Source: Blastococcus sp. TML/M2B (lineage in GTDB: Bacteria; Actinomycetota; Actinomycetes; Mycobacteriales; Geodermatophilaceae). From it: a stretch of DNA of 64,000 nt. The notes below the pieces were generated by a model, which worked only from the letters and a program-made list of their open reading frames with translations, was not told the origin of the DNA and searched no databases. The position numbers and the translations under genes are program-made. This document shows, in pieces, positions 47,557-55,464 of the stretch; position 1 is the stretch's first letter, and each line of letters begins with the position of its first letter. The DNA lies in assembly GCF_016612865.1 (NCBI RefSeq), contig NZ_JAENZZ010000001.1, positions 186,001 through 250,000 of the forward strand, in the 5' to 3' direction.

Positions 47557-49053
47557 ATGCTCGCGGAGTGCACCGTGGTCGTGCCCACGGTCGGGCGGCC
47601 CTCGCTCGACGTGCTCCTGGACGCGCTCGCCACCGCCTCCGGCCCGCGCCCGGCCGAGCTGGTGCTGGTCGACGACCGCCCCGCCGGACCGCCGCTGGCG
47701 CCCGAGCGCCCCGGCCTCCCGCCGGTCCGCGTGGTCCGCACCGGGGGCGGGGGCCCCGCCCGCGCCCGCAACCTCGGCTGGCGCACCGCGCGCACCCCGT
47801 GGATCGCGTTCCTCGACGACGACGTCGTCCCCGATCCCGACTGGTACGCCGCGCTGGACCGCGATCTCGCCGAGCTGCCGGCCGACGTCGCCGGCAGCCA
47901 GGGCCGGGTGCGCGTCCCGCTGCCGGAGGACCGCCCGCCCACCGACTGGGAGCGCGGCACCGCCGGCCTGGCCACGAGCTCCTGGATCACCGCCGACCTG
48001 GCCTACCGCCGGGCCGCGCTCTCCGCTGTCGGCGGCTTCGACGAGCGCTTCCCCCGCGCCTTCCGCGAGGACTCCGACCTGGCGCTGCGGATCACGGCCA
48101 CCGGCGCGCGCCTGGTCCGCGGGGAGCGGTGGATCACCCACCCGGTGCGCCCCACCGACCGCTGGGTGAGCGCCCGCGTGCAGGCCGGCAACGCCGACGA
48201 CGTCCTCATGCGGCGGCTGCACGGGCCGGGCTGGCGCGCTCCGCACCGGGCGAACGCCCCGCTCGGCCGCCGCCCCCAGCACACCGCCGTCACCGCCGCC
48301 GCGGTCGCCGCCGCGGGCCTCGCGCTCAGCGGCCGGCCCCGGGCCGCCCTCGCCGCGGCCGGCGCCTGGGCCGCCGGCACCGCGGAGTTCGCCTGGCGCC
48401 GCATCGCGCCCGGGCCGCGCACCCGCGATGAGGTGCGCACGATGCTCGCCACCAGCGCCGTCATCCCGCCCCTGGCGACGTGGCACTGGCTGCGGGGCGT
48501 CGTGCGGCACGTCGGCGTCCGGCCGTGGCGCGGGCTGCCCGACCTCGTGCTCTTCGACCGCGACGGCACGCTGGTCCGCGACTACCCCTACAACGGGGAC
48601 CCGGCGCTGGTGAGGCCGGTGGACGGCGCGAAGGCGGCGCTGGACGCGCTGCGCGCCCGCGGCGTGCGGGTCGGGGTGGTCAGCAACCAGTCCGGCGTGG
48701 CCCGCGGGATCATCATCCGGGCGCAGGTCGACGCCTGCATGGCGCGGCTCGCGGAGCTGCTCGGCCCGTTCGACACGCTGCAGGTCTGCCCGCACGGCCC
48801 GGACGACGGCTGCACCTGCCGCAAGCCCGCGCCCGGCATGGTGAAGACCGCCTGCGCCGAGCTCGACGTCGACCCCGCGCGGTGCGTGGTCATCGGCGAC
48901 ATCGCCGCCGACGTCGACGCCGCGGCCGCCGCCGGCGCCACCGGGATCATGGTGCCGACGCCGGTCACCCGGAAGGCCGAGGTCGCCGCGGCCGCGCACG
49001 TCGCGCCGACGCTGACCGCCGCGGTCGACGACGTCCTGGGCGGCCGGTGGTGA
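47557..49053 (+). CDS. GT2 glycosyltransferase fused to GmhB-like HAD phosphatase
   Basis: This 498-residue protein joins two enzymes. Residues 1-about 310 are a GT-A glycosyltransferase (TVVVPTVGRPSLDVLLDALA; WIAFLDDDVVPDPDW; GFDERFPRAFREDSDLALR). From residue about 330 there is a HAD-IIIA phosphatase of GmhB type: DLVLFDRDGTLVRDYPYNGD, GVVSNQSGVARGIIIRAQVD, the zinc loop CPHGPDDGCTCRKPAPGMV and VIGDIAADVDAAAAAGATG. GmhB removes the 7-phosphate of heptose bisphosphate. The fusion begins a fully overlapping operon with GmhA and HldE. Joining of transferase and phosphatase suggests the two act in the same heptose route. Confidence 0.88.
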   Translation: MLAECTVVVPTVGRPSLDVLLDALATASGPRPAELVLVDDRPAGPPLAPERPGLPPVRVVRTGGGGPARARNLGWRTARTPWIAFLDDDVVPDPDWYAALDRDLAELPADVAGSQGRVRVPLPEDRPPTDWERGTAGLATSSWITADLAYRRAALSAVGGFDERFPRAFREDSDLALRITATGARLVRGERWITHPVRPTDRWVSARVQAGNADDVLMRRLHGPGWRAPHRANAPLGRRPQHTAVTAAAVAAAGLALSGRPRAALAAAGAWAAGTAEFAWRRIAPGPRTRDEVRTMLATSAVIPPLATWHWLRGVVRHVGVRPWRGLPDLVLFDRDGTLVRDYPYNGDPALVRPVDGAKAALDALRARGVRVGVVSNQSGVARGIIIRAQVDACMARLAELLGPFDTLQVCPHGPDDGCTCRKPAPGMVKTACAELDVDPARCVVIGDIAADVDAAAAAGATGIMVPTPVTRKAEVAAAAHVAPTLTAAVDDVLGGRW

Positions 49054-50133
49054 CCGCCCGCCCGGTACCGGGACCCCGGACGGTGCTGGTCGCCCGGCTG
49101 GACAACGCCGGCGACGTCCTCCTGCAGGGCCCGCTGGTGCGTGCCGTCGCGCACGGCGCCGAGCGCGTGGTGTTCCTCGCCGGGCCGGCCGGGGCCGCCG
49201 CCGCCGAGCTGCTGCCCGGCGTCGACGAGGTCTGGACGTGGGCCTGCCCGTGGATCCTCGGCGACCCGCCCCCGGTGGACGCCGACGACCTCGCCGCCCT
49301 CACCGAGCGGATCCGGGGACTCGCACCCGACGAGGCGGTCGTCTCCACCTCGTTCCACCAGTCGCCGCTGCCCCTGGCCTTGCTGCTGCGCACCGCCGGC
49401 GTGCGACGCATCTCCGCGATCAGCGTCGACTACCCGGGCTCGCTGCTCGACGTCCGGCACGCCGTCGACGACGACCTGCCCGAGCCCGAGCGGGCCCTCT
49501 CGCTGGCCCGCGCCGCCGGGTTCGAGCTGCCGCCCGGCGACGACGGCCGGCTGGCGCTGCGCCGCCCGCTGACCCTTCCGCGAGATCTGCACACTCGCGG
49601 CATCCGCAGCGCGGAAAGCCACGAGTGCGCAGATCTCGTGGACCTGGCGCCGGGGTACGTCGTCCTGCACCCGGGGGCGTCGGTACCCGCCCGGGCCTGG
49701 CCGCCGGAGCGCTGCGCGGAGGCGGTTGAGGCGCTCGCGGACGCCGGGCACCGGGTCGTGGTCACCGGCGGGCCCGGCGAGCGCGCGCTGACCGCGCGCG
49801 TCGCCGGCACCCGCGGGCTGGATCTCGGCGGTGCGACGACGCTGGCGGAGATGGCCGCGCTGCTCGACGGGGCGGCCGCGGTCGTCGTCGGCAACACCGG
49901 CCCGGCGCACCTGGCCGCCGCCGTCGGGACGCCGGTGGTCTCGCTGTTCGCCCCCGTCGTCCCCGCGAGCCGGTGGGCGCCCTACGGCGTGCCCCACCGT
50001 GCTGCTCGGCGACCAGTCCGCCCCCTGCCGCGGCACCCGCGCCCGCGTCTGCCCCGTGCCCGGCCACCCCTGCCTGACCTCCGTGACCGCCGACGACGTC
50101 GTCGCGGCCGTCGGGAAGCTGGTGGACGCATGA
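49050..50133 (+). CDS. GT9 heptosyltransferase-like enzyme, +1 shift and internal palindrome
   Basis: The reconstructed protein is about 360 residues: TVLVARLDNAGDVLLQGPLV at the start, SVPARAWPPERCAEAVEAL, VVVTGGPGERALTARVAG and AAVVVGNTGPAHLAAAVGTP as donor-binding blocks, and the last 50 residues (LLGDQSAPCRGTRARVCPVP, then GHPC) in another frame. Removing one C of CCCC at 49992-49995 restores YGVPTVLLGD. Near residue 175 an inverted repeat (49581-49638) encodes about 20 residues that look foreign to the family. GTG 49050 overlaps the upstream stop. It would transfer heptose or a related sugar. Confidence 0.82.
49581..49638. repeat. Inverted repeat inside the heptosyltransferase gene
   Basis: CGAGATCTGCACACTCG (49581-49597) and CGAGTGCGCAGATCTCG (49622-49638) are reverse complements except one base, with a 24-base loop. 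In frame it encodes RDLHTRGIRSAESHECADLV between two conserved parts of the GT9 domain. It looks like an inserted palindromic element that kept the frame, related in style to the arms at 34206-34261. Confidence 0.6.
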
Positions 50134-51110
50134 AGGTGCTGGTCTGGCACGTGCACGGCTCGTGGACGACGGCCTTCGTCCAGGGCGGCCACGAGTACCT
50201 GCTCCCGGTGGTCGAGGGGCGCGGGCCGGACGGGCTCGGCCGCGCCCGCACCTGGGACTGGCCGGCCTCGGCGCGGGAGGTGACGCCCGAGCAGCTGCGG
50301 GCCGAGCAGCCCGACGTCGTCGTCCTGCAGCGGGTGCGCGACCTGGAGCTGGTCCGCGAGTGGCTGGGCCGCGAGCCCGGCCGCGACCTGCCGGCGGTCT
50401 TCCTCGAGCACAACGCCCCCGGCCTGGACGACGGAGCCGCACCCGTTCCCCACACCCTGCACCCGGTGGCCGGGCGGTCGGACATCCCGATCGCGCACGT
50501 CACGCACTTCAACCGGCTCTTCTACGACAACGGCCGGGCGCCGACGACGGTGATCGAGCACGGCATCGTCGACCCCGGCGAGCGCTGGACCGGCGAGCTC
50601 GCCCGCGCGGCCGTCGTCACCAACGAACCGGTGCGCCGCGGCCGGACCGTCGGCGCCGACCTGCTGCCGGGGCTGGCCGCGGTCGCGCCGGTCGACGTCT
50701 TCGGCATGGGGTTGGCCGGGCTGCACGAGCGGTACGGGCTGGACCCCGCGCGGGTGGCGCTGTTCGACGACCCGCCGCAGGCCGCCATGCACGCCGAGCT
50801 GGCCCGCCGCCGCGTCTACGTGCACCCGGTGCGCTGGACCTCCCTCGGGCTCTCGCTGCTCGAGGCGATGCACCTGGGCATGCCGGTGGTGGCGCTCGCC
50901 ACGACCGAGGTGGTCGAGGCGGTGCCGGCCGGGGCGGGGCTGATCAGCACCCGGCCCGAGCGGCTGTGGGAGGGCGTGCGCACCTTCCTGCACGACGACG
51001 ACGCCGCCCGGCTCGCCGGCAAGGCGGCCCGCGCCGCGGCGCTGGAGCGCTACGGGCTCGGCCGCTTCCTGCGCGACTGGGACGAGCTCCTGGCGGAGGT
51101 GACCCGGTGA
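50130..51110 (+). CDS. GT4-type glycosyltransferase
   Basis: This 326-residue protein starts KVLVWHVHGSWTTAFVQGGH, has EQPDVVVLQRVRDLELVREW, FLEHNAPGLDDGAAPVPHTL and a C-terminal GT-B half with VDVFGMGLAGLHERYGLDPA, RRRVYVHPVRWTSLGLSLLE and AMHLGMPVVALATTEVVEAV, where the E of SLLEAM belongs to the GT4 donor site. The ATG overlaps the previous stop (ATGA). It adds another sugar in the heptose-containing glycan. Confidence 0.85.
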   Translation: MKVLVWHVHGSWTTAFVQGGHEYLLPVVEGRGPDGLGRARTWDWPASAREVTPEQLRAEQPDVVVLQRVRDLELVREWLGREPGRDLPAVFLEHNAPGLDDGAAPVPHTLHPVAGRSDIPIAHVTHFNRLFYDNGRAPTTVIEHGIVDPGERWTGELARAAVVTNEPVRRGRTVGADLLPGLAAVAPVDVFGMGLAGLHERYGLDPARVALFDDPPQAAMHAELARRRVYVHPVRWTSLGLSLLEAMHLGMPVVALATTEVVEAVPAGAGLISTRPERLWEGVRTFLHDDDAARLAGKAARAAALERYGLGRFLRDWDELLAEVTR

Positions 51111-52309
51111 ACATCCACCTGGTGAGCGAGCACGCCAGCCCGCTGGCGGCCATCGGCGGCGTCGACGCCGGCGGGCAGAACGTGCACGTGGCCGCGCTCG
51201 CGGCCGGCCTGGCCCAGCGCGGGCACGACGTCACGGTGCACACCCGCCGGGACGACGCGGCGCTGCCCGAGCGCGTCGTCCTGCAGGACGGCTACGAGGT
51301 GGTGCACGTGCCCGCCGGGCCGGCCCGTGAGCTGCCCAAGGACGACCTGCTGCGGCACATGCCCGAGTTCGCCGCGAACCTGCGGCGCACGTGGGCCGCG
51401 CACCCGCCGGACCTCGTGCACGCGCACTTCTGGATGAGCGGCCTGGCATCCGTCGCCGCGGCCGGTGCCCTCCCGGTCGTGCAGACCTTCCACGCCCTCG
51501 GCTCGGTCAAGCGCCGCCACCAGGGCGACGCCGACACGTCGCCGCCGAACCGGATCGCGCTCGAGCGCTCGCTGTGCGGCACGGTCGACCACGTCGTCGC
51601 GACCTGCACCGACGAGGTGTTCGAGCTGCGCCGGCTCGGGCTGAGCGCCGACCGCGTCTCGGTCGTGCCCTGCGGCGTGGACACCGCCGTCTTCACCCCC
51701 GACGGCCCCGTCGCGCCCCGCACCGGCCGCCGGCGGCTGCTCGTCCTCGGGCGGCTGGTCGAGCGCAAGGGGCAGGACGACGCGGTGCGGGCGCTGCGGG
51801 CGGTGCCCGACGCCGAGCTGGTCGTCGTGGGCGGCCCGCCGCCCGACCGGGTCGACGCCGACCCCGAGGTGCGCCGGCTGCGGGCGATCGCCGCCGAGGC
51901 CGGGGTGGCCGACCGGCTGGTGTTCGCCGGTTCCGTGGCGCGCGCCGACGTCCCCGCGTGGGTGCGCTCGGCCGACGTGGTCCTCGCCGTCCCCTGGTAC
52001 GAGCCGTTCGGCATCACGCCGCTGGAGGCGATGGCCTGCGGCCGTGCGGTCGTGGCCACCGCCGTCGGCGGGCTGCAGGACAGCGTCGTCGACGGCGTGA
52101 CCGGTGACCTCGTGCCCCCGCGGGACCCGGAGCGGCTCGGCGCGGTGCTCGCCGCGCTGCTCGCCGACGACGCCCGCCGCACCGCCTACGGCGCCGCCGG
52201 GGTGGCGCGGGCCCGCGACCGCTACCGGTGGAGCCGCGTCGCGGCCGACACCGAGTCCGTCTACCGGCAGGTGCGCACCGGCCGCCGTCTCGTGGAGGTC
52301 CTCCGATGA
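51107..52309 (+). CDS. GT4 glycosyltransferase (sucrose-synthase/MshA-like subgroup)
   Basis: This 400-residue enzyme begins NIHLVSEHASPLAAIGGVDA and has GGQNVHVAALAAGLAQRGHD. Its donor half has RRLLVLGRLVERKGQDDAVR, ELVVVGGPPPDRVDADPEVR and the E-x7-E motif in YEPFGITPLEAMACGRAVVA. The first-half GGVDAGGQNVHV resembles MshA and sucrose-phosphate synthase. GTG 51107 overlaps the upstream stop. Its donor and acceptor are unknown; the operon suggests a heptose-rich glycan. Confidence 0.88.
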   Translation: MNIHLVSEHASPLAAIGGVDAGGQNVHVAALAAGLAQRGHDVTVHTRRDDAALPERVVLQDGYEVVHVPAGPARELPKDDLLRHMPEFAANLRRTWAAHPPDLVHAHFWMSGLASVAAAGALPVVQTFHALGSVKRRHQGDADTSPPNRIALERSLCGTVDHVVATCTDEVFELRRLGLSADRVSVVPCGVDTAVFTPDGPVAPRTGRRRLLVLGRLVERKGQDDAVRALRAVPDAELVVVGGPPPDRVDADPEVRRLRAIAAEAGVADRLVFAGSVARADVPAWVRSADVVLAVPWYEPFGITPLEAMACGRAVVATAVGGLQDSVVDGVTGDLVPPRDPERLGAVLAALLADDARRTAYGAAGVARARDRYRWSRVAADTESVYRQVRTGRRLVEVLR

Positions 52310-52986
52310 GCCGCCCGCACTCCTTCTTCGAGAACGTGGCCGCCGAGGTCCCCGACCCGGCGACCTGCACCCACCTCACCGGCGCCGACCACGTCGCCTC
52401 GCTGACCGCCGCGCTCGGCTCGCTGCACGGTCAGCTCGACGTCCTCGACGACTGGGGGCGGCTGCTCGCCGGCGTGCTGTGCGGGGAGGGCCGCGGCCGG
52501 CTGCTGGCCGCCGGCAACGGGGGCAGCGCCGCCCAGGCGCAGCACCTCACCGCCGAGCTGGTCGGGCGGTACCGGGCCGACCGGCCGCCCTTCTCGGCGA
52601 TCTGCCTGACCGCGGAGACCTCGTCGCTGACCGCGATCGCCAACGACTACCCGGCCGACGAGCTCTTCGCCCGCCAGGTGGAGGCGCACGGCCGGCCCGG
52701 CGACGTGCTGGTGCTGCTCTCGACGTCGGGCCGCTCGCCGAACGCCGTCGCGGCCGCCCGCCGCGCCCGCGCGTGCGGCATCACGACCCTGGCCATGACC
52801 GGTCCGGGCCCGAACCCCCTGGCCGCCGCGGCCGACGACGCGATCTGCATCGACAGCCCGTGGACGGCGACGGTGCAGGAGTGCCACCTCGTCGCGCTGC
52901 ACCTGGTCTGCGCCGCCTTCGACGCGGCCGTGCTGGCCGAGCCCTCCCGCGTGCCGGCGGGCCCGGCGCTGGGCCCGGTCCGGTGA
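52306..52986 (+). CDS. gmhA: Sedoheptulose-7-phosphate isomerase GmhA
   Basis: This 226-residue SIS-domain protein has the GmhA blocks GRGRLLAAGNGGSAAQAQHL, TAELVGRYRADRPPFSAICL, TAIANDYPADELFARQVEAH, GDVLVLLSTSGRSPNAVAAA and the active-site end QECHLVALHLVCAAFDAAV. It converts sedoheptulose 7-phosphate to D-glycero-D-manno-heptose 7-phosphate, the first step of heptose activation. ATG 52306 overlaps the GT4 stop and its own stop overlaps HldE. Confidence 0.94.
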   Translation: MSRPHSFFENVAAEVPDPATCTHLTGADHVASLTAALGSLHGQLDVLDDWGRLLAGVLCGEGRGRLLAAGNGGSAAQAQHLTAELVGRYRADRPPFSAICLTAETSSLTAIANDYPADELFARQVEAHGRPGDVLVLLSTSGRSPNAVAAARRARACGITTLAMTGPGPNPLAAAADDAICIDSPWTATVQECHLVALHLVCAAFDAAVLAEPSRVPAGPALGPVR

Positions 52987-54362
52987 GCGGGCGCACGGGC
53001 TCGGCCGGCCGGCCGCTGGTCGTCGTCGGCGACGCGCTGCTCGACGTCGACCTGGTCGGCAGCGCCTCGCGGCTCACCCCCGACGCGCCGGTGCCGGTGG
53101 TCGAGGACGTCGAGCGCCGCGAGCGCCCCGGCGGGGCCGCGTTGGCCGCGGTGATCGCCGCGGCCGCGACCTCCCGCGAGGTGGTGCTGGTCGCCCCGCT
53201 GGACTCCGACGAGGGCGCCGGCCGGCTGCGGGCGCTGCTCGACGGGCGGGTGCGGCTGATCGCGATCCCGGCCGGCGGGGGCACCGCGGTCAAGCAGCGC
53301 ATCCGGGTGGGTGACCACTCCGTCGCCCGGCTCGACAGCGGCGCCCCCGTGGCCGAGCTGGGCGCGCTGCCGGCCGAGGCCGCCGACGCCATCCGCGACG
53401 CCGCCGCCGTGCTCCTCGCCGACTACGGCCGGGGGACGACGGCCGCCGCCGACGTGCGCGCCGCGCTGGCCGCCGCCCGCGGGCCGGTCGTGTGGGACCC
53501 GCACCCGCGCGGCGCCGACCCGGTGCGCGGCGTCCGGCTGGTCACACCCAACGGCGCCGAGGCCGCCCGCGTCGTGCCCGACGTGCCCGGCGAGGGGCTG
53601 GCCGCCGTCGGCGCGCGGGCCGAGGTGCTGATCGGGCGCTGGGGGGTCGGGGCGGTCGCGGTGACCATGGGTGCCCGCGGGGCGCTGCTCTCCTACGGCC
53701 CGGGGGCGCCGATGGTCGTGCCCGCGGTGCCGGTGACCGGCGGCGACCCCTGCGGCGCCGGCGACTCGTTCGCTGCGGCGGCCGCGCTGGCGCTCGCCGA
53801 CGGCGCCGTCACCGGGGAGGCCGTCGCGTCGGCCGTCGCGTTCGCCTCCGCGTTCGTGGGCCGCGGCGGCGCCACGGCGTGGGACCGGGAGACGCCCGAC
53901 GTCGTCGTCGCCCGACCTGGAGCCGAGGGCGTCATCGCGCGGGTGCGGGCGGCCGGCGGCACCGTCGTCGCCACGGGGGGCTGCTTCGACCTGCTGCACC
54001 CCGGGCACGTCGCCACGCTGCGCGCCGCGCGCGGGCTGGGCGACTGCCTGGTGGTCTGCATCAACTCCGACGACTCCGTCCGCCGGCTCAAGGGCCCGTC
54101 GCGACCGCTCACCAGCGCGCCCGACCGGGCCCGCGTGCTCGAGGCGCTGGAGTTCGTCGACGCCGTCGTCGTGTTCGAGGAGGACACCCCCTCGGCCGTG
54201 CTCGAGCGGCTGCGCCCGGACGTGTGGGCCAAGGGCGGCGACTACGCCGGCGCCGACCTGCCCGAGGCGGCGGTGCTGCGCAGCTGGGGCGGGCAGGCCG
54301 TCGTCCTGCCCTACCTCGACGGGCACTCGACCACCGCCCTGGTCGAGCGCTCCCGCGTCTGA
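52983..54362 (+). CDS. hldE: Bifunctional heptose kinase/adenylyltransferase HldE
   Basis: This 459-residue protein has the two HldE domains. The PfkB kinase half (residues 1-about 310) holds VVVGDALLDVDLVGSASRL, RPGGAALAAVIAAAA, TPNGAEAARVV and the signature GGDPCGAGDSFAAAAALALA. The nucleotidyltransferase half (from about 320) holds TGGCFDLLHPGHVATLRAA, with the HPGH site, and VVCINSDDSVRRLKGPSRPL. It phosphorylates heptose 7-phosphate at C1 and later adds AMP, giving ADP-heptose with the GmhB step in between. No HldD epimerase is seen nearby. Confidence 0.95.
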   Translation: MSGRTGSAGRPLVVVGDALLDVDLVGSASRLTPDAPVPVVEDVERRERPGGAALAAVIAAAATSREVVLVAPLDSDEGAGRLRALLDGRVRLIAIPAGGGTAVKQRIRVGDHSVARLDSGAPVAELGALPAEAADAIRDAAAVLLADYGRGTTAAADVRAALAAARGPVVWDPHPRGADPVRGVRLVTPNGAEAARVVPDVPGEGLAAVGARAEVLIGRWGVGAVAVTMGARGALLSYGPGAPMVVPAVPVTGGDPCGAGDSFAAAAALALADGAVTGEAVASAVAFASAFVGRGGATAWDRETPDVVVARPGAEGVIARVRAAGGTVVATGGCFDLLHPGHVATLRAARGLGDCLVVCINSDDSVRRLKGPSRPLTSAPDRARVLEALEFVDAVVVFEEDTPSAVLERLRPDVWAKGGDYAGADLPEAAVLRSWGGQAVVLPYLDGHSTTALVERSRV

Positions 54363-55354
54363 TGGACCACCCCGCCCCAGGGACTTCCTGTACAGAAAGT
54401 CCCGACCCCGTGGGACTTTCTGTACAGAAAGTCCCGACGGCGGTGGTGCTGCGGCCGCTCGGGCTGGGGGACCTGCTCACCGCGGTGCCCGCGATCCGCG
54501 CCGTTCGGGCCGCGGTCCCCGGGCACCGGCTGGTCCTGGCGACGACGGAGGCGCTGCGCCCGCTCGCCGGGCTGATCGACGCCGTCGACGAGGTGCTGCC
54601 CGCCCGCGAGCTCGAGCCGCTGGACTGGACCGGCCCACCGCCCGTGCTCGCCGTCGACCTGCACGGCAAGGGCCCCGCCTCGCACGTCGTCGTCGCCGCC
54701 CTGCACCCGGAGCGGCTGCTGACCTTCGACAGCCCCGGCTACCCCGGGCCGACGTGGTACCCCGACGAGCACGAGGTCCGGCGCTGGTGCCGGCTGGTCG
54801 CCGAGGGGCTGGGCGTCGCGGCCGACCCCGACGCGCTCGACCTCGCCGTCCCCCGGGTGCCGCGGGCGGTGCGGGACGTCGCGGTCGTGCACCCCGGCGC
54901 CGCCTACCCGAGCCGGCGCTGGCCGGCCGACCGGTTCGCGGCCGTCGCCCGCCATCTGGCGGCCGCGGGGCACGACGTGCGGATCACCGGCGGCCCCGAC
55001 GAGGTCGAGCTGGCCCGCGCGGTCGCCGAGGCCGCCGGGCTCGGCCCGGACGCCGTGCTGGCCGGGCGGACGACGTCGCTGGAGCTCGCCGCCGTCGTCG
55101 CCGCGGCGCGGGTCGTGGTCTGCGGCGACACCGGGGTGGCGCACCTCGCGACCGCCTACCGCCGTCCCTCGGTGGTGCTGTTCGGCCCGGTGTCACCCGC
55201 GCTGTGGGGCCCGCCGGACCGCTCGCAGCACGTGGTGCTCTGGCACGGCGGCGTCCACGGCGGCAGCGGCGACCCGTGGGGCAGCGAGCTCGACCCCGCG
55301 CTGGCGGAGATCACCGTCGACGAGGTGGTGAACGCCGTGCAGTCCCTCCCGTGA
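54362..55354 (+). CDS. GT9 heptosyltransferase-like enzyme with repeat-derived N-terminus
   Basis: This 330-residue GT9 protein has VVLRPLGLGDLLTAVPAIRA, PPPVLAVDLHGKGPASHVVV, VVHPGAAYPSRRWPADRFAA, VRITGGPDEVELARAVAEAA and VVVCGDTGVAHLATAYRRPS. Its stated ATG overlaps the HldE stop (TGATG), but the first 25 residues are encoded by two palindromic elements (54380-54435), reading GTSCTESP and GLSVQKVP. A GTG at about 54443, just before VLRPLG, is an alternative start. It is the last gene of the heptose operon and is followed by three further copies of the palindrome. Confidence 0.85.
   Translation: MDHPAPGTSCTESPDPVGLSVQKVPTAVVLRPLGLGDLLTAVPAIRAVRAAVPGHRLVLATTEALRPLAGLIDAVDEVLPARELEPLDWTGPPPVLAVDLHGKGPASHVVVAALHPERLLTFDSPGYPGPTWYPDEHEVRRWCRLVAEGLGVAADPDALDLAVPRVPRAVRDVAVVHPGAAYPSRRWPADRFAAVARHLAAAGHDVRITGGPDEVELARAVAEAAGLGPDAVLAGRTTSLELAAVVAAARVVVCGDTGVAHLATAYRRPSVVLFGPVSPALWGPPDRSQHVVLWHGGVHGGSGDPWGSELDPALAEITVDEVVNAVQSLP
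54380..54435. repeat. Two palindromic elements at the GT9 start
   Basis: The perfect 24-base palindrome made of GGGACTTTCTGT and its reverse complement lies at 54412-54435. A copy with one change lies at 54380-54403. They sit between HldE and the conserved start of the GT9 domain and are in frame with that gene. Three relatives lie downstream of the same gene. Confidence 0.88.
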
Positions 55355-55374
55355 GGACGTGGACTGCTCCCCAG

Positions 55375-55464
55375 GGGACTTTCGGTACCGAAAGTCCGCT
55401 CGTCCCCGGGACTTTCTGTACCGAAAGTCCGCGCTTGATCGGGACTTTCGGTACAGAAAGTCCC
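55375..55464. repeat. Three palindromic elements after the GT9 gene
   Basis: Copies at 55375-55397 (GGACTTTCGGT and its reverse complement, perfect), 55408-55430 (mixed halves) and 55441-55464 (mixed halves) share the GGGACTTTC-KGTACM-GAAAGTCC pattern with those at 54380-54435. They lie in the 109 bases between the convergent GT9 and VWA genes, where they may also act as a terminator. The last copy ends at the VWA stop codon. Confidence 0.88.

Noticed and set aside
54380..55464. Palindrome cluster as a CRISPR array
   Set aside because: Units are perfect palindromes, unevenly spaced, and split by a whole gene; there are no regular spacers or cas genes.
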